Assembly (NCBI GenBank): GCA_023460035.1
Contig: JAEWRN010000008.1
Location: forward strand, 1-51,788
Direction of reading: 5' to 3'
Length of the DNA: 51,788 nucleotides
Origin: Bacillota bacterium
Lineage (GTDB): Bacteria > Bacillota > Clostridia > Oscillospirales > Ruminococcaceae
Shown: positions 23,172 to 31,352 of the stretch, in pieces
How the letters are laid out: the number at the start of each line of letters is the position of its first letter
Numbering within the stretch: the stretch's first letter is position 1
Program-made: the position numbers and the translations under genes
The notes under the pieces: model-generated
The model's input: the letters and a program-made list of their open reading frames with translations, nothing else
Database searches by the model: none
Told to the model about the DNA's origin: nothing

Positions 23172-24251
23172 TTGGTAACGCTTTACCACTTCTAATAATT
23201 GTGCTCTATACCGCTCGATATCATAAATAGAACCCAGCGAAATTTTAATATCCTTTTTATTTTCATCTGGGATAATCATTACTTTTCTTGTGCCACTCAA
23301 TATAAGCCTGCAAATCCATTTCGTGGTTTTGCCCTTATATAATATGCTGATGTAATTTATGGTGTCTTTATAAGAAATATCTTGTAGTGGAATAGCATCC
23401 TTTAAAATCATCTTGATAATAAAATAAGCCCCAAGTTCCTCTGTTGTCGTCACAATCTTATTTTCTGCCTCTTCCGGCTCTGTTTCCGCCACAGTTTCTT
23501 GCGGCACACTTTGTTGTTCTTGACCCTGATATTGTGTCGCCTCAACATTCAATGCGCTTTTGATTTTCTCGTTCATCAATTCACTGATAAAATCATTCAA
23601 TGCCTTTTTAAGAATGGGACGAAACCGTTCCATAACTGCCTGCGTTTTTACCCCTGAATAAACAGAATTTAAAAAGAAACGCAAAAACTCATCAGAGGGT
23701 GCTTGCAGTTCGCTTGCAAATTTATTTTGTATTTCCCCGGTGTATTTTAGCTCCGATGCAGCGCTGGTAATATCTTCTATACTAAAATCGCTCTTTTTAA
23801 ATTTGGCCAGTTCATTTGCTTTTGTAGGTTTTACATTCAGCATATTAATTTCAAGAAACGGCCGTGTATCCATTTTATTTGGCTCGTCCAAATCCGTATA
23901 AAACCTATAAATAATTCCGTTCGTCAAAACCGCGAATTTTGCAGCCGTTGTGCCAAAATATCGAAACAATTGAGAATCATGCTTTTCCAGTTGTTCCCCC
24001 GCCCATTTTGCCTCAACCAATATGACCGGCTTGCCGTCTTTCATCACGGCATAGTCTACCTTTTCTCCTTTTTTAATTCCCACATCCGCTGTAAACTCCG
24101 GCACAAACTCTTCCGGGTTAAACACATCATACCCCAGCAACGCAAAGAAGGGCATAATCAGGGAGGTCTTTGTTGCTTCTTCTGTTTGAATAGAATCTTT
24201 TAAACTGGAAACTCTTTTTGAAAACTGTTTCAATTCATCAATAAATTCCAC
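23169..24251 (-). CDS. Orphan HsdR_N-type PD-(D/E)XK nuclease-domain protein
   Basis: 360-aa protein related to the N-terminal nuclease domain of type I restriction HsdR and type IV-like enzymes. The N-terminal half has the PD-(D/E)XK core: Asp66 in KVDYAVM, then Glu80 and Lys82 in ILVEAKWAG, with a downstream FAVLTNGIIYRFY motif. A middle region and an acidic Gln/Glu linker (about 245-265) precede a C-terminal domain I do not recognise. No motor, methylase or specificity gene adjoins. The start codon is GTG with GGGGAG upstream. The gene is visibly more AT-rich than its neighbours and lies next to tRNAs, suggesting horizontal acquisition. A defence role is inferred only. Confidence 0.75.
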   Translation of the reverse strand: MEFIDELKQFSKRVSSLKDSIQTEEATKTSLIMPFFALLGYDVFNPEEFVPEFTADVGIKKGEKVDYAVMKDGKPVILVEAKWAGEQLEKHDSQLFRYFGTTAAKFAVLTNGIIYRFYTDLDEPNKMDTRPFLEINMLNVKPTKANELAKFKKSDFSIEDITSAASELKYTGEIQNKFASELQAPSDEFLRFFLNSVYSGVKTQAVMERFRPILKKALNDFISELMNEKIKSALNVEATQYQGQEQQSVPQETVAETEPEEAENKIVTTTEELGAYFIIKMILKDAIPLQDISYKDTINYISILYKGKTTKWICRLILSGTRKVMIIPDENKKDIKISLGSIYDIERYRAQLLEVVKRYQ

Positions 24252-24294
24252 GATATTGCACTCCCCTTAAAAATTTTTCGTGTATCTATATTTC

Positions 24295-24323
24295 AATATA
24301 TCCCATTTACCAAATAATCTCAA
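24295..24323 (-). promoter_or_regulatory. Predicted promoter of the orphan nuclease gene
   Basis: TTGAGA (24323-24318) and TATATT (24300-24295), 17 bases apart, about 45 bases before the GTG start. Confidence 0.6.
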
Positions 24324-24330
24324 TACTTAA

Positions 24331-24358
24331 ACCAAAACGGCCCCGAAATTCGGGGCCG
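24331..24358 (-). terminator. Terminator of the ornithine cyclodeaminase-like gene
   Basis: A perfect 8-bp stem CGGCCCCG/CGGGGCCG followed on the minus strand by TTTTGGT. Confidence 0.75.
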
Positions 24359-24421
24359 CTTTGGCTGGTTTTTGCTTTAGTTTGTTTGCTTCACACGTAA
24401 ACACACAATGCGCGCAGTGTG

Positions 24422-25378
24422 CTATGCCTGCCCCGCCGCGCGCTGCGCCACAGCGTTTGCCGCCGCAAGGTCTTCTACCGCAAGGCCCAAGGCCTCAAAT
24501 ATGGTAATATCGTTGTCGGCAACCCGCCCTGCCAGCGTGCCGCTTAATACCGCCCCAAGTTCGCCCAAAAGGTTCCCCGGCGCAATGGCCCCCTGTTGTA
24601 ACGGGATCAAATAATCCCCCGCTTCGGCCTTTGCCGACTGCACGCTGTCACAAAACAGCCGGGCTTTTTGCACCAGTGCGGTATCCAGCTCGCGGTCTGC
24701 CGCAGCACAGGCGCCCACGGCATTGATGTGTGTGCCGGGCGCGACATCGGCCCCAAACAGCACCGGCTGCTTTGCCGCTGTAACGGTACAAATAATGTCG
24801 GACCCCTTTACCGCACTGTGCACGTTTGCACTGCAATCTCGCACCGGTATGCCGTAACGCTGCTGCATTTCAGCCGCATACCGTGCCGCTGCCGCCGGGT
24901 CAATGTCCCACACGCGCACCTCACGGATGGGGCGCACCATGCTAATTGCCTGTAAATGGCGGCGTGCCTGCTGCCCTGCCCCCAGTATGGCAAGCACTTC
25001 GGCCCCCTTGCGGGCAAGCAGGTCGGTTGCCACCGCACTCACGGCTGCCGTGCGCACCCCGGTGACCGCCTCACCATCCACCACTGCACGCAGTGCCCCG
25101 GTTTCGGTGTCGAATAGCACAACAACCCCTTGGTGCGAGGGCAACCCGCGCTTAAAATTGCCGGGGAACACGGTGATTACCTTCGTGCCTGCCACGCCAA
25201 GCGGCAAGTAGGCTGCCGGCATCACACCCAAAATTTTGCTTTCTTCTACTTGCATGGCGGTGCGCAACACCTGCACCGCATTTTTTTGCGTGTAGTCAAG
25301 TAACGTCTGCCGCATCAGCGCAATGCAATCTTGCATGGGCAAAAGCGTTTCTACCTGTTCTCTGTCAAAATACTGCAT
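24422..25378 (-). CDS. Ornithine cyclodeaminase/mu-crystallin family protein
   Basis: NAD(P)-dependent enzyme family that includes ornithine cyclodeaminase, alanine dehydrogenase and ketimine reductases. It is 318 aa. The N-terminal half has the substrate-binding segment with TKVITVFPGN and GLPSHQGVVVLFD; the Rossmann half has LAILGAGQQARRHLQA, then INAVGA and ALGLAVEDLAAA. The ATG at 25378 follows a GGGGG tract; the open frame reaches 25474 without a site. It is transcribed alone, with its own terminator. The substrate cannot be assigned. Confidence 0.88.
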   Translation of the reverse strand: MQYFDREQVETLLPMQDCIALMRQTLLDYTQKNAVQVLRTAMQVEESKILGVMPAAYLPLGVAGTKVITVFPGNFKRGLPSHQGVVVLFDTETGALRAVVDGEAVTGVRTAAVSAVATDLLARKGAEVLAILGAGQQARRHLQAISMVRPIREVRVWDIDPAAAARYAAEMQQRYGIPVRDCSANVHSAVKGSDIICTVTAAKQPVLFGADVAPGTHINAVGACAAADRELDTALVQKARLFCDSVQSAKAEAGDYLIPLQQGAIAPGNLLGELGAVLSGTLAGRVADNDITIFEALGLAVEDLAAANAVAQRAAGQA

Positions 25379-25524
25379 AATAGCCCCCGTTGCCGCAGCG
25401 CGGCTTTTTTGTATTGTACTGCATCTGCCGTGCTGTTCACAACCCACCGCACAGTTATTATTTGCCTTTGGCACAGCGCTCTACTGCGATTGTAAATTAA
25501 AACGGGCTTTCCCTAAAAGCAGGT

Positions 25525-26406
25525 TCATCGCGCTTTGGGGAATAGCTCTTCAAATATTTTCAGGTACCGCTCGCGAAACACGCTGTTTTTTCTCCAAACC
25601 ATCGTAAAGTTTTTATACAGGTCAAAATCCTGCAGGGGTATTTTTTGCAGCGCCCCGCTTTCAAGCTCTGGTTTCACCGCCGCCTCATAAAGAAAAGTGA
25701 TGCCGCAATCTGCCGCAACCAGCGTTTTGATTGCGCTGATGCTGCCGATTTCCATTTTGTATGAAAAATCTTGTACCGAGCAATTGCGTTCTTCTAAATA
25801 CCGCTCTAAGATTGCCCGCGTGCCGGACCCCTTTTCTCTTAAAATAATGCGCTCATTGAATAAATCGTTTATCTCGCGGGGGGCACGGGCAAAAGTATGG
25901 GCCCCGCTGCACACGGCGACATAATGCTGCCTGGCGTACACCTTATAGTCGTATTCCGCCTTGCGAAAATACCCCTCAATCACCGCAAAATCCAGCGTGC
26001 CCAGGTTGACCTTTTTCAGCAAATCGCCCGTATTTTCTACCAGCATTTGCACCTCCAGCGTGGGGTCGCTTGCAATACAGCGGCGCAAAATGCCCGGCAT
26101 CACAAAGTCGCCAATGGTGCGCGTTGCCCCAAACACCAGCTTTGTGTGGCCCAGCGTTTCAAGCTGCTCTTTTAAAATAATCTCGTCGTGTTTCATTGTG
26201 GTTGCGGTGTCACGCAGGCAGATGCCGGCCTTCGTGAGGTGCAGCTTTTTGCCCTCATAATAAAACAGTTTGGCATGGTAGTTTTCTTCTAAAAAGTGAA
26301 TATGCTGCGACACCGCCGGCTGCGTGATATGCAAAGCCTGCGCGGTGCTGGTATAATTCATCAGCCTGCACGCCGTTAAAAAGGTTTCCATTCTGTAATC
26401 CTGCAT
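25525..26406 (-). CDS. LysR-family transcriptional regulator
   Basis: 293 aa. N-terminal winged HTH (residues 1-62, ALHITQPAVSQHIHFLEENY) and a C-terminal periplasmic-binding-like effector domain (about 88-290, FGATRTIGDFVMP). It is divergent from the YeiH-family transporter, 116 bases away, the classic LysR arrangement, so it probably controls that gene. The ribosome site is weak. It resembles the CysL/YeiE type found beside yeiH. Confidence 0.92.
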   Translation of the reverse strand: MQDYRMETFLTACRLMNYTSTAQALHITQPAVSQHIHFLEENYHAKLFYYEGKKLHLTKAGICLRDTATTMKHDEIILKEQLETLGHTKLVFGATRTIGDFVMPGILRRCIASDPTLEVQMLVENTGDLLKKVNLGTLDFAVIEGYFRKAEYDYKVYARQHYVAVCSGAHTFARAPREINDLFNERIILREKGSGTRAILERYLEERNCSVQDFSYKMEIGSISAIKTLVAADCGITFLYEAAVKPELESGALQKIPLQDFDLYKNFTMVWRKNSVFRERYLKIFEELFPKAR

Positions 26407-26522
26407 TGTGTCATCCGCCGCCCGACTATTTATAAATTTTTCTTATTGTTCTATCATAATATATCATTTTTAATTTATCAATATCGGTGGTATGATGGTG
26501 CGCTGAAGGATGTGATTTTTTG

Positions 26523-27536
26523 ATGAAATGGTTTAAAACGACTTGGCGCGGCATTTTGCTGTGCCTGCTGATTGCGGCCCCTGCGTGGTACTTGGGGCAG
26601 CTGTTGCCCGTGGTCGGCAGCCCGGTATTTTCAATTTTAATTGGCATGGTGGCCGCTGTTTTGATAAAAGACAAAACAAAATTTGGCCCCGGTATCTCGT
26701 ACACCTCAAAAAAAATACTGCAATACGCGGTAATACTTTTGGGGTTTGGGATGAACCTCTCTGTGATCGCCTCCACCGGGCTGCAGTCGCTGCCCATTAT
26801 TTTGTCTACCATCAGCACCTCGCTAATTGTTGCATTTACCCTATACAAAATCATGAAAATACCGACAAAAATTTCGGTGCTGATCGGCGTGGGCTCCTCT
26901 GTGTGCGGCGGGTCTGCCATTGCGGCGACAGCGCCGGTGATTGATGCCGACGACGCAGAAATTGCGCAATCCATTTCGGTTATTTTTTTGTTTAACGTAA
27001 TCGCCGCTGTCGTTTTCCCCACCTTGGGGGGTATGCTGGGGCTTTCAAATTACGGGTTTGGCCTTTTTGCCGGTACCGCCATCAACGATACGTCTTCGGT
27101 CACTGCGGCGGCTGCCGCATGGGACGCACTGCATGGCTCTAACGCGCTGGAAGTTGCCACTATTGTAAAAATGACCCGTACCCTTTCCATCATCCCCATC
27201 ACTTTGGTGTTGGCGTTTTACCGCAGCAGAAAAGAGGCGGGCGGCAACTCACATTTTAATTTGAAAAAGGTCTTCCCCTATTTCATCCTTTTCTTCGTGC
27301 TGGCTTCGGTAATTACTACGGTCTGTGCCGCGGCGGGTGTACCGGGCAGTGTATTTACACCCTTTAAAACACTCAGTAAATTTTTAATCGTCATGGCAAT
27401 GGCGGCCATTGGTCTCAACACCAATATCATCAAACTGGTCAAAAGCGGCACAAAACCCATTTTGGTGGGCCTGTGCTGCTGGGTTTGCATTGCCTGCGTC
27501 AGCCTGCTGATGCAGCATTTACTGGGCATCTGGTGA
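26523..27536 (+). CDS. YeiH/PSE-family putative sulfate exporter
   Basis: 337-aa inner-membrane protein of the UPF0324 (YeiH, Cons_hypoth698) family, with about nine or ten hydrophobic segments. Family hallmarks are GSSVCGGSAIAATAP, FAGTAINDTSSVTAAA and MAAIGLNTN near the C-terminus. The family name rests on a proposed sulfate or sulfonate export role that is not firmly proven. ATG at 26523 is used; TTG at 26520 in the same frame is possible given the AAGGA position. Divergent from a LysR gene. Confidence 0.9.
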   Translation: MKWFKTTWRGILLCLLIAAPAWYLGQLLPVVGSPVFSILIGMVAAVLIKDKTKFGPGISYTSKKILQYAVILLGFGMNLSVIASTGLQSLPIILSTISTSLIVAFTLYKIMKIPTKISVLIGVGSSVCGGSAIAATAPVIDADDAEIAQSISVIFLFNVIAAVVFPTLGGMLGLSNYGFGLFAGTAINDTSSVTAAAAAWDALHGSNALEVATIVKMTRTLSIIPITLVLAFYRSRKEAGGNSHFNLKKVFPYFILFFVLASVITTVCAAAGVPGSVFTPFKTLSKFLIVMAMAAIGLNTNIIKLVKSGTKPILVGLCCWVCIACVSLLMQHLLGIW

Positions 27537-27625
27537 GCGGCTTTTCTGTGGCCCGTAAACGGGTTACCCGTTACGATGCAAAACCCTGTTGCATTGTTTT
27601 ACCTGTGTGTTTTTAAGGGCATACT

Positions 27626-27657
27626 AAAGCGGCGAGGCTGGTTTGCCTCGCCGCTTT
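27626..27657. terminator. Bidirectional hairpin between yeiH and the DUF898 gene
   Basis: A perfect 13-bp stem AAAGCGGCGAGGC/GCCTCGCCGCTTT lies between convergent genes. Tails on both sides are short in T. Confidence 0.65.
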
Positions 27658-27676
27658 GGTATTGCCGCTACCCCGG

Positions 27677-27982
27677 TTAATTTGCAAAATGCGTGTGCTT
27701 CGTTTTCCATTTTTTCAGCGCAATGCCCAGCCAAAGGCTGTAAATACCCACGGTGATAACACATAACAATAACCATTTGACCCAGTTGCCAAACAGCCCC
27801 ACGGCACTGCCGTCAAACACCAGCCGGTGCCCGTTGATGACGGTGTGCTTCGTCTCCCACCCGTACACCATGCACAGCGCCCACGGGTAGCAAATGCCCA
27901 GTGTCACGACTGTAATTAAAGCGCCGACGAGCCGCCAGCCGATCAGTTGCAGCAGGCCGCCGTCAAAATAAGAATTTTGCAT
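27677..27982 (-). CDS. DUF898 membrane protein
   Basis: 101-aa protein with three hydrophobic segments. The motifs YFDGG, LGICYPWALCMVYGWETKHT, GHRLVFDGSAVGLFGNW and GIYSLWLGIALKKW are typical of DUF898 (YjgN-like) proteins, here in the short single-repeat form. SD GGAG seven bases upstream. It is 26 bases downstream of the FtsK-gamma gene and may be co-transcribed. Function is unknown. Confidence 0.85.
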   Translation of the reverse strand: MQNSYFDGGLLQLIGWRLVGALITVVTLGICYPWALCMVYGWETKHTVINGHRLVFDGSAVGLFGNWVKWLLLCVITVGIYSLWLGIALKKWKTKHTHFAN

Positions 27983-28008
27983 ATTATTACTCCTGTCTGT
28001 ATTGGTTT

Positions 28009-29034
28009 TTATGGGTTACATTTTTTGCAGGGGATGTACCCGGCCGCAATGGCTTCTTCTCTGGTATCAAAATAAATGCGGTTAGACTCTTTGGGCAGTG
28101 TAGAACAGCTTGGCCGGTGAAACTTGTGCGTGTTCAGGTTGCCAATATACTGCATGCTGTCGTTTTGCGGTGGCACGTCTTCATCCACCACCGGGGCCTG
28201 TGCCGCCGGGGCAGGCTGTTGCGCCGCCGGCTTACTTTGCTGGGGCGCAGGCGTGGGCTGTGTGGTTGCCACCGGTGCCACCGTCGCCGCCGGGGCCTCG
28301 CTGGCCGCTGCCGAACTACTTTGCGGGGCGCTGGCAGGGCTGCTTTGTACCGCACTGCCTGCGGCGCTTTGTGGTGCCGCCGCACGCGCTATGCCCGTGT
28401 TCGCCTGCTGCACTATAGCGGCAACAGACGAAGATGCCACCGCCAGCCCTAGCCCTGTTTGGCTGGTTGTACTTTGCTGCACCGCCGTAAAAATGGTGGC
28501 TACCAAAAACAACCCGGCAAACAAAACCAGCTTTGCGCGGCGCGCTGTGCCAAACAATTGCGACAGGCGCACCCGCTGTAGCACACCCGAAAACCACCCC
28601 TGTACCGGCTTTACCGGCAAAGAGCACAGCCCCAACAGCAAAAACACAAAACTGCTGATTTTACCAAGCGTCACCAGAGCGCTTAACAGGCAAAATACAG
28701 AGAACACCCAGTTTAATATATGCAGCGCCATGGCGTCGGTGGCGCGCAACACAGGTGCTTGCACCGGCTGCAGCACTGCTTTTGCAAGCAGCACACGCCG
28801 CTTTTGGCCAATTTTCGCCGCCGATACTACCCCCGCCTGCTCCATAGACTGGATTATTTTTTCTGCCCGTGACCGCCCGATGTTGAGCGCCCGGCGCAAC
28901 AGCGCATTGGACACCTGCTGCTGTGTGAGCACCAGCTCTACCGCACGCGGGTAAAGCGGGTCGTCACTGATACAGTGCCCGCAGCTTTGGCAGATACCCG
29001 CTTTTAATTCTGTGCCGCAAACAGAACAAAACAC
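28009..29034 (-). CDS. Membrane protein with zinc ribbon, FtsK-gamma and Ada-type zinc domain
   Basis: 341-aa protein with an unusual domain order. A zinc ribbon (Cys3, Cys6, Cys15, Cys18) is followed by an FtsK gamma-like winged helix (27-75, YPRAVELVLTQQQVSNALLR and IGRSRAEKIIQSMEQAGVV). Then come two or three hydrophobic segments (about 103-142 and 167-186), a 105-residue Ala/Pro/Ser/Gln linker, and a C-terminal Ada-type metal-binding domain (296-341; His306, Cys310, Cys336, Cys339). In FtsK the gamma domain reads chromosomal polarity sequences; here there is no ATPase. The start codon is GTG with AGGGGG upstream. Function unknown; a membrane-tethered DNA-binding role is an inference. Confidence 0.78.
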   Translation of the reverse strand: MFCSVCGTELKAGICQSCGHCISDDPLYPRAVELVLTQQQVSNALLRRALNIGRSRAEKIIQSMEQAGVVSAAKIGQKRRVLLAKAVLQPVQAPVLRATDAMALHILNWVFSVFCLLSALVTLGKISSFVFLLLGLCSLPVKPVQGWFSGVLQRVRLSQLFGTARRAKLVLFAGLFLVATIFTAVQQSTTSQTGLGLAVASSSVAAIVQQANTGIARAAAPQSAAGSAVQSSPASAPQSSSAAASEAPAATVAPVATTQPTPAPQQSKPAAQQPAPAAQAPVVDEDVPPQNDSMQYIGNLNTHKFHRPSCSTLPKESNRIYFDTREEAIAAGYIPCKKCNP

Positions 29035-29100
29035 ACCAATTCCCCCTTAAAGCAAATCCATTATTTACCACTATTTTACGTCACCCCTTGCCACCCCGTC

Positions 29101-29143
29101 AATAAAAAAGAGAGCTTTGCAATGCAAAGCTCTCTTTTTTATT
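29101..29143. terminator. Perfect bidirectional terminator
   Basis: A 20-bp perfect inverted repeat around AAT, with A-run and T-run at either end. It lies after nrdI on the minus strand and upstream of the FtsK-gamma gene. Confidence 0.9.
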
Positions 29144-29167
29144 GTTTTATGTGCCGCTGCCGGGGGG

Positions 29168-29548
29168 CTATGCCTGCGGCTGCTCGGCCGGGGCTTCAAA
29201 CCCAAGGTCACGCAGGGCGGCAAGCACAGCCTTTACATCTTCGGCATCGCCCTCCCCTTCCATCTTGCGCAGGATGGGCAGACCGTATTTTTTGTTGATT
29301 CGGTCACCGCTGCCACAAAAATACTTGCCGTATTTTTTGTTGCCGTTCACGACGACACCCTGCACCTGTGTGCTGTATTTTTTTAAAAATTTCTTTGTCT
29401 TTTTTGGTACCTCGCCAAGCCCCTCGTTACGGGTGACCAGCAGGCAGGGGCCCTCAAGCTCCTTTTTCACCTTTTGCCGCGGGTACGGCAACTTTTTTGC
29501 AAACTTTTTGCCAAGGCCAGTTTTACTGTCATAAACAACGGTAAGCAT
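29168..29548 (-). CDS. nrdI: NrdI-like flavodoxin
   Basis: 126-aa flavoprotein related to NrdI, which supplies oxidant to assemble the dimanganese cofactor of class Ib ribonucleotide reductase. The N-terminus VVYDSKTGLGKKFAKKL binds the flavin phosphate; VVVNGNKKYGKYFCGSGDRI matches the second flavin loop. The C-terminal tail is Glu/Pro/Ala-rich. SD AGGAGGG is strong. No nrdE, nrdF or nrdH adjoins, so the partner is elsewhere or the protein is a general NrdI-like flavodoxin. Confidence 0.85.
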   Translation of the reverse strand: MLTVVYDSKTGLGKKFAKKLPYPRQKVKKELEGPCLLVTRNEGLGEVPKKTKKFLKKYSTQVQGVVVNGNKKYGKYFCGSGDRINKKYGLPILRKMEGEGDAEDVKAVLAALRDLGFEAPAEQPQA

Positions 29549-29565
29549 GATATAGCCCTCCTTTT

Positions 29566-29588
29566 CTGCCCTGCCTAAAACAGGGCAG
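29566..29588 (-). promoter_or_regulatory. Leader hairpin directly upstream of the nrdI ribosome site
   Basis: A perfect 8-bp stem CTGCCCTG/CAGGGCAG with a 7-base loop ends within a few bases of the AGGAGGG site. No T-run; likely an RNA 5' structure. Confidence 0.4.
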
Positions 29589-29724
29589 GTGTTTTATCCT
29601 TTGCGAACCGGTAAAAACAACCAGTTTTTACTGTTATCTAAGAGTTTACCAAACACGGTGCACAGTTGCAATGCCCACTGCGAAATATTCTACAAATAAG
29701 GTATATTTTATTGCCTGGCGTTTT

Positions 29725-31053
29725 CTACACGCCGGGCGCAACGCCGCTTTGGGCCCCCGCACATACCCGGTCAATGCGCGCGGTGGCACAGGAAAGATAC
29801 TCTTTTTGCACATACAGCCGGTGCACGCTGATGGGTTTTGCAATGCCCTCTAAAATTAAAGAATCCTGCATAATACTGCGGGCCGTGCCCGCCCTGCGGT
29901 CGATGATATAAACCACCTTGTCGGCACCCGTTTCATATGGGCGCAGCGGCTGCAAGCGGTGGGCCGCCTTATCCGCTTCGTCAATATAAATGGCGTCTGC
30001 CGGCAGCTCCTGCTGCAAAACACGGCAGATTTCGTCAAACAGTGCACGGTCCTGTGGCACGGCGTGCACCGGTGTTTCGCGCACACAGGTCATAATCTGC
30101 CGGTGGCGGTAGGCGACGCAGGGCGCGGCGTTAGAAAGCTTGATGCGGTGCAAAATTTCGATGTCGTCCAGCGCAAGATAGTGCTCAATATCCAGCGGGT
30201 ATTGGCCGCCCGGCAGCACCTCGGCGAGGCATTGCGACAACAGGTGGTCAAGGTAACGGCGGGTTTTGTGAAAGTAAACCTGAATAAACATAAAATAACG
30301 TGCCAATACAAATTCTTCAAACGCCTGCAGCCCGCCGCGGCTGATGGCAAGCTGGGGCGCGGCCCCCGCGCGGCGGTACACCGTAATCGTTGTCAAAAAG
30401 CGCTTAAGGTCGTACACCCCATAGCTGACCCCGCAAAAATGCGAATCCCGCAACAGGTAATCCATCTTGTCGCAGTCCATCTCACCGTCCATAAAACCGC
30501 GCAAAAACTCAAAATCCGCCTTGCGTGCAGCAAACTCTTGCGGTAAGGACATTTTACCATACAACGCCCAAAGCAGTGTGGGAGTAATTTCGTAACCCGG
30601 CCCATACTGTGTTGCAAACTGGTCGCTGATATCGTTTAAAATAGTGCGTATCTCAGTTTTTTGCAAAATCTCGTACGAATAATCCTCGTGCGTGCGCCCG
30701 CCCTGAAACAGCTGCTCTGACGCATGCGAAAACGGCGCGTGGCCAAGGTCGTGCGTCAGCGCCAGCAGCCGCAGCATCTGCCGGTACCATGCGGTAAGGG
30801 CCTCGTTTTCACTTTGCTGTGCCGCAAACAGCAGCGGGTGTTTTGCTATCACGGTGTCAAATGCGCGGGTGACTAAATGCAGCACGCCGATGGAATGCCC
30901 AAAACGTGTGTGCTCTGCCCCGTGGTAAACAAGGTAGGTGGTAGCAAGCTGGCGGATAAACCGCAGGCGCTGAAACGGCGCCGAATCGACGATCCTTTGC
31001 TCTTCGTCTGTAAGCTCAATAAACCCGTGCACCGGGTCGCGGTACTGTGGCAA
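29725..31053 (-). CDS. HD-domain phosphohydrolase (dGTPase/SAMHD1-like, YwfO type)
   Basis: 442 aa. Metal-binding HD residues include His53 (HTRFGHSIGV) and the His101-Asp102 pair (LTHDLGHAPFSH). The opening RDPVHGFIEL and the MDCDKMDYLLRDS motif are typical of the HD deoxynucleoside-triphosphatase-like family that includes B. subtilis YwfO. The start codon is TTG at 31053 with AAGGGG upstream; the ATG seen in AAGGGGATG is in another frame. Predicted to hydrolyse nucleotides; the exact substrate is unknown. Confidence 0.88.
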   Translation of the reverse strand: MPQYRDPVHGFIELTDEEQRIVDSAPFQRLRFIRQLATTYLVYHGAEHTRFGHSIGVLHLVTRAFDTVIAKHPLLFAAQQSENEALTAWYRQMLRLLALTHDLGHAPFSHASEQLFQGGRTHEDYSYEILQKTEIRTILNDISDQFATQYGPGYEITPTLLWALYGKMSLPQEFAARKADFEFLRGFMDGEMDCDKMDYLLRDSHFCGVSYGVYDLKRFLTTITVYRRAGAAPQLAISRGGLQAFEEFVLARYFMFIQVYFHKTRRYLDHLLSQCLAEVLPGGQYPLDIEHYLALDDIEILHRIKLSNAAPCVAYRHRQIMTCVRETPVHAVPQDRALFDEICRVLQQELPADAIYIDEADKAAHRLQPLRPYETGADKVVYIIDRRAGTARSIMQDSLILEGIAKPISVHRLYVQKEYLSCATARIDRVCAGAQSGVAPGV

Positions 31054-31089
31054 ACGATCATCCCCTTAAAAGGTATAGTCTTTGCTCAA

Positions 31090-31118
31090 ATTATAACCGC
31101 ATTTTACACGGATGACAA
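31090..31118 (-). promoter_or_regulatory. Predicted promoter of the HD-domain gene
   Basis: TTGTCA (31118-31113) and TATAAT (31095-31090), exactly 17 bases apart, about 37 bases before the TTG start. Confidence 0.7.
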
Positions 31119-31334
31119 GCGCCGCACATTTACAGGCCCCTTTATTGCCGCCGACCGTTTGCCGGCAGCCTGCTTATAAATGTAAAGCTTTTATTCATCA
31201 CGCAACCGTCCGGGCTTTTTAGGTGGATTTTCAGCGCGGAATATGTTAAAATCTACCACAACGTTTGCTTTTTACAAAAAGTCTTTGGCCGGCGGCGCAC
31301 GCACTGCCGCCAGCCTTTTATTTTGCGACCCGCT

Positions 31335-31346
31335 GGGGGGGGGGGG
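31335..31346 (+). repeat. Poly-G tract of 12 at the ribosome site of the DUF1624 gene
   Basis: Twelve consecutive G lie six bases before the ATG at 31353 and supply its only Shine-Dalgarno-like sequence. If translation instead began at the in-frame TTG at 31323, the tract would encode four Gly and a length change would shift the frame. Confidence 0.85.
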
Positions 31347-31352
31347 ATTTTT

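Noticed and set aside
26426..27022. 198-codon minus-strand frame opposite the YeiH gene
   Set aside because: It lies within a conserved transporter gene, shows no motifs, and its end runs into the divergent promoter region.
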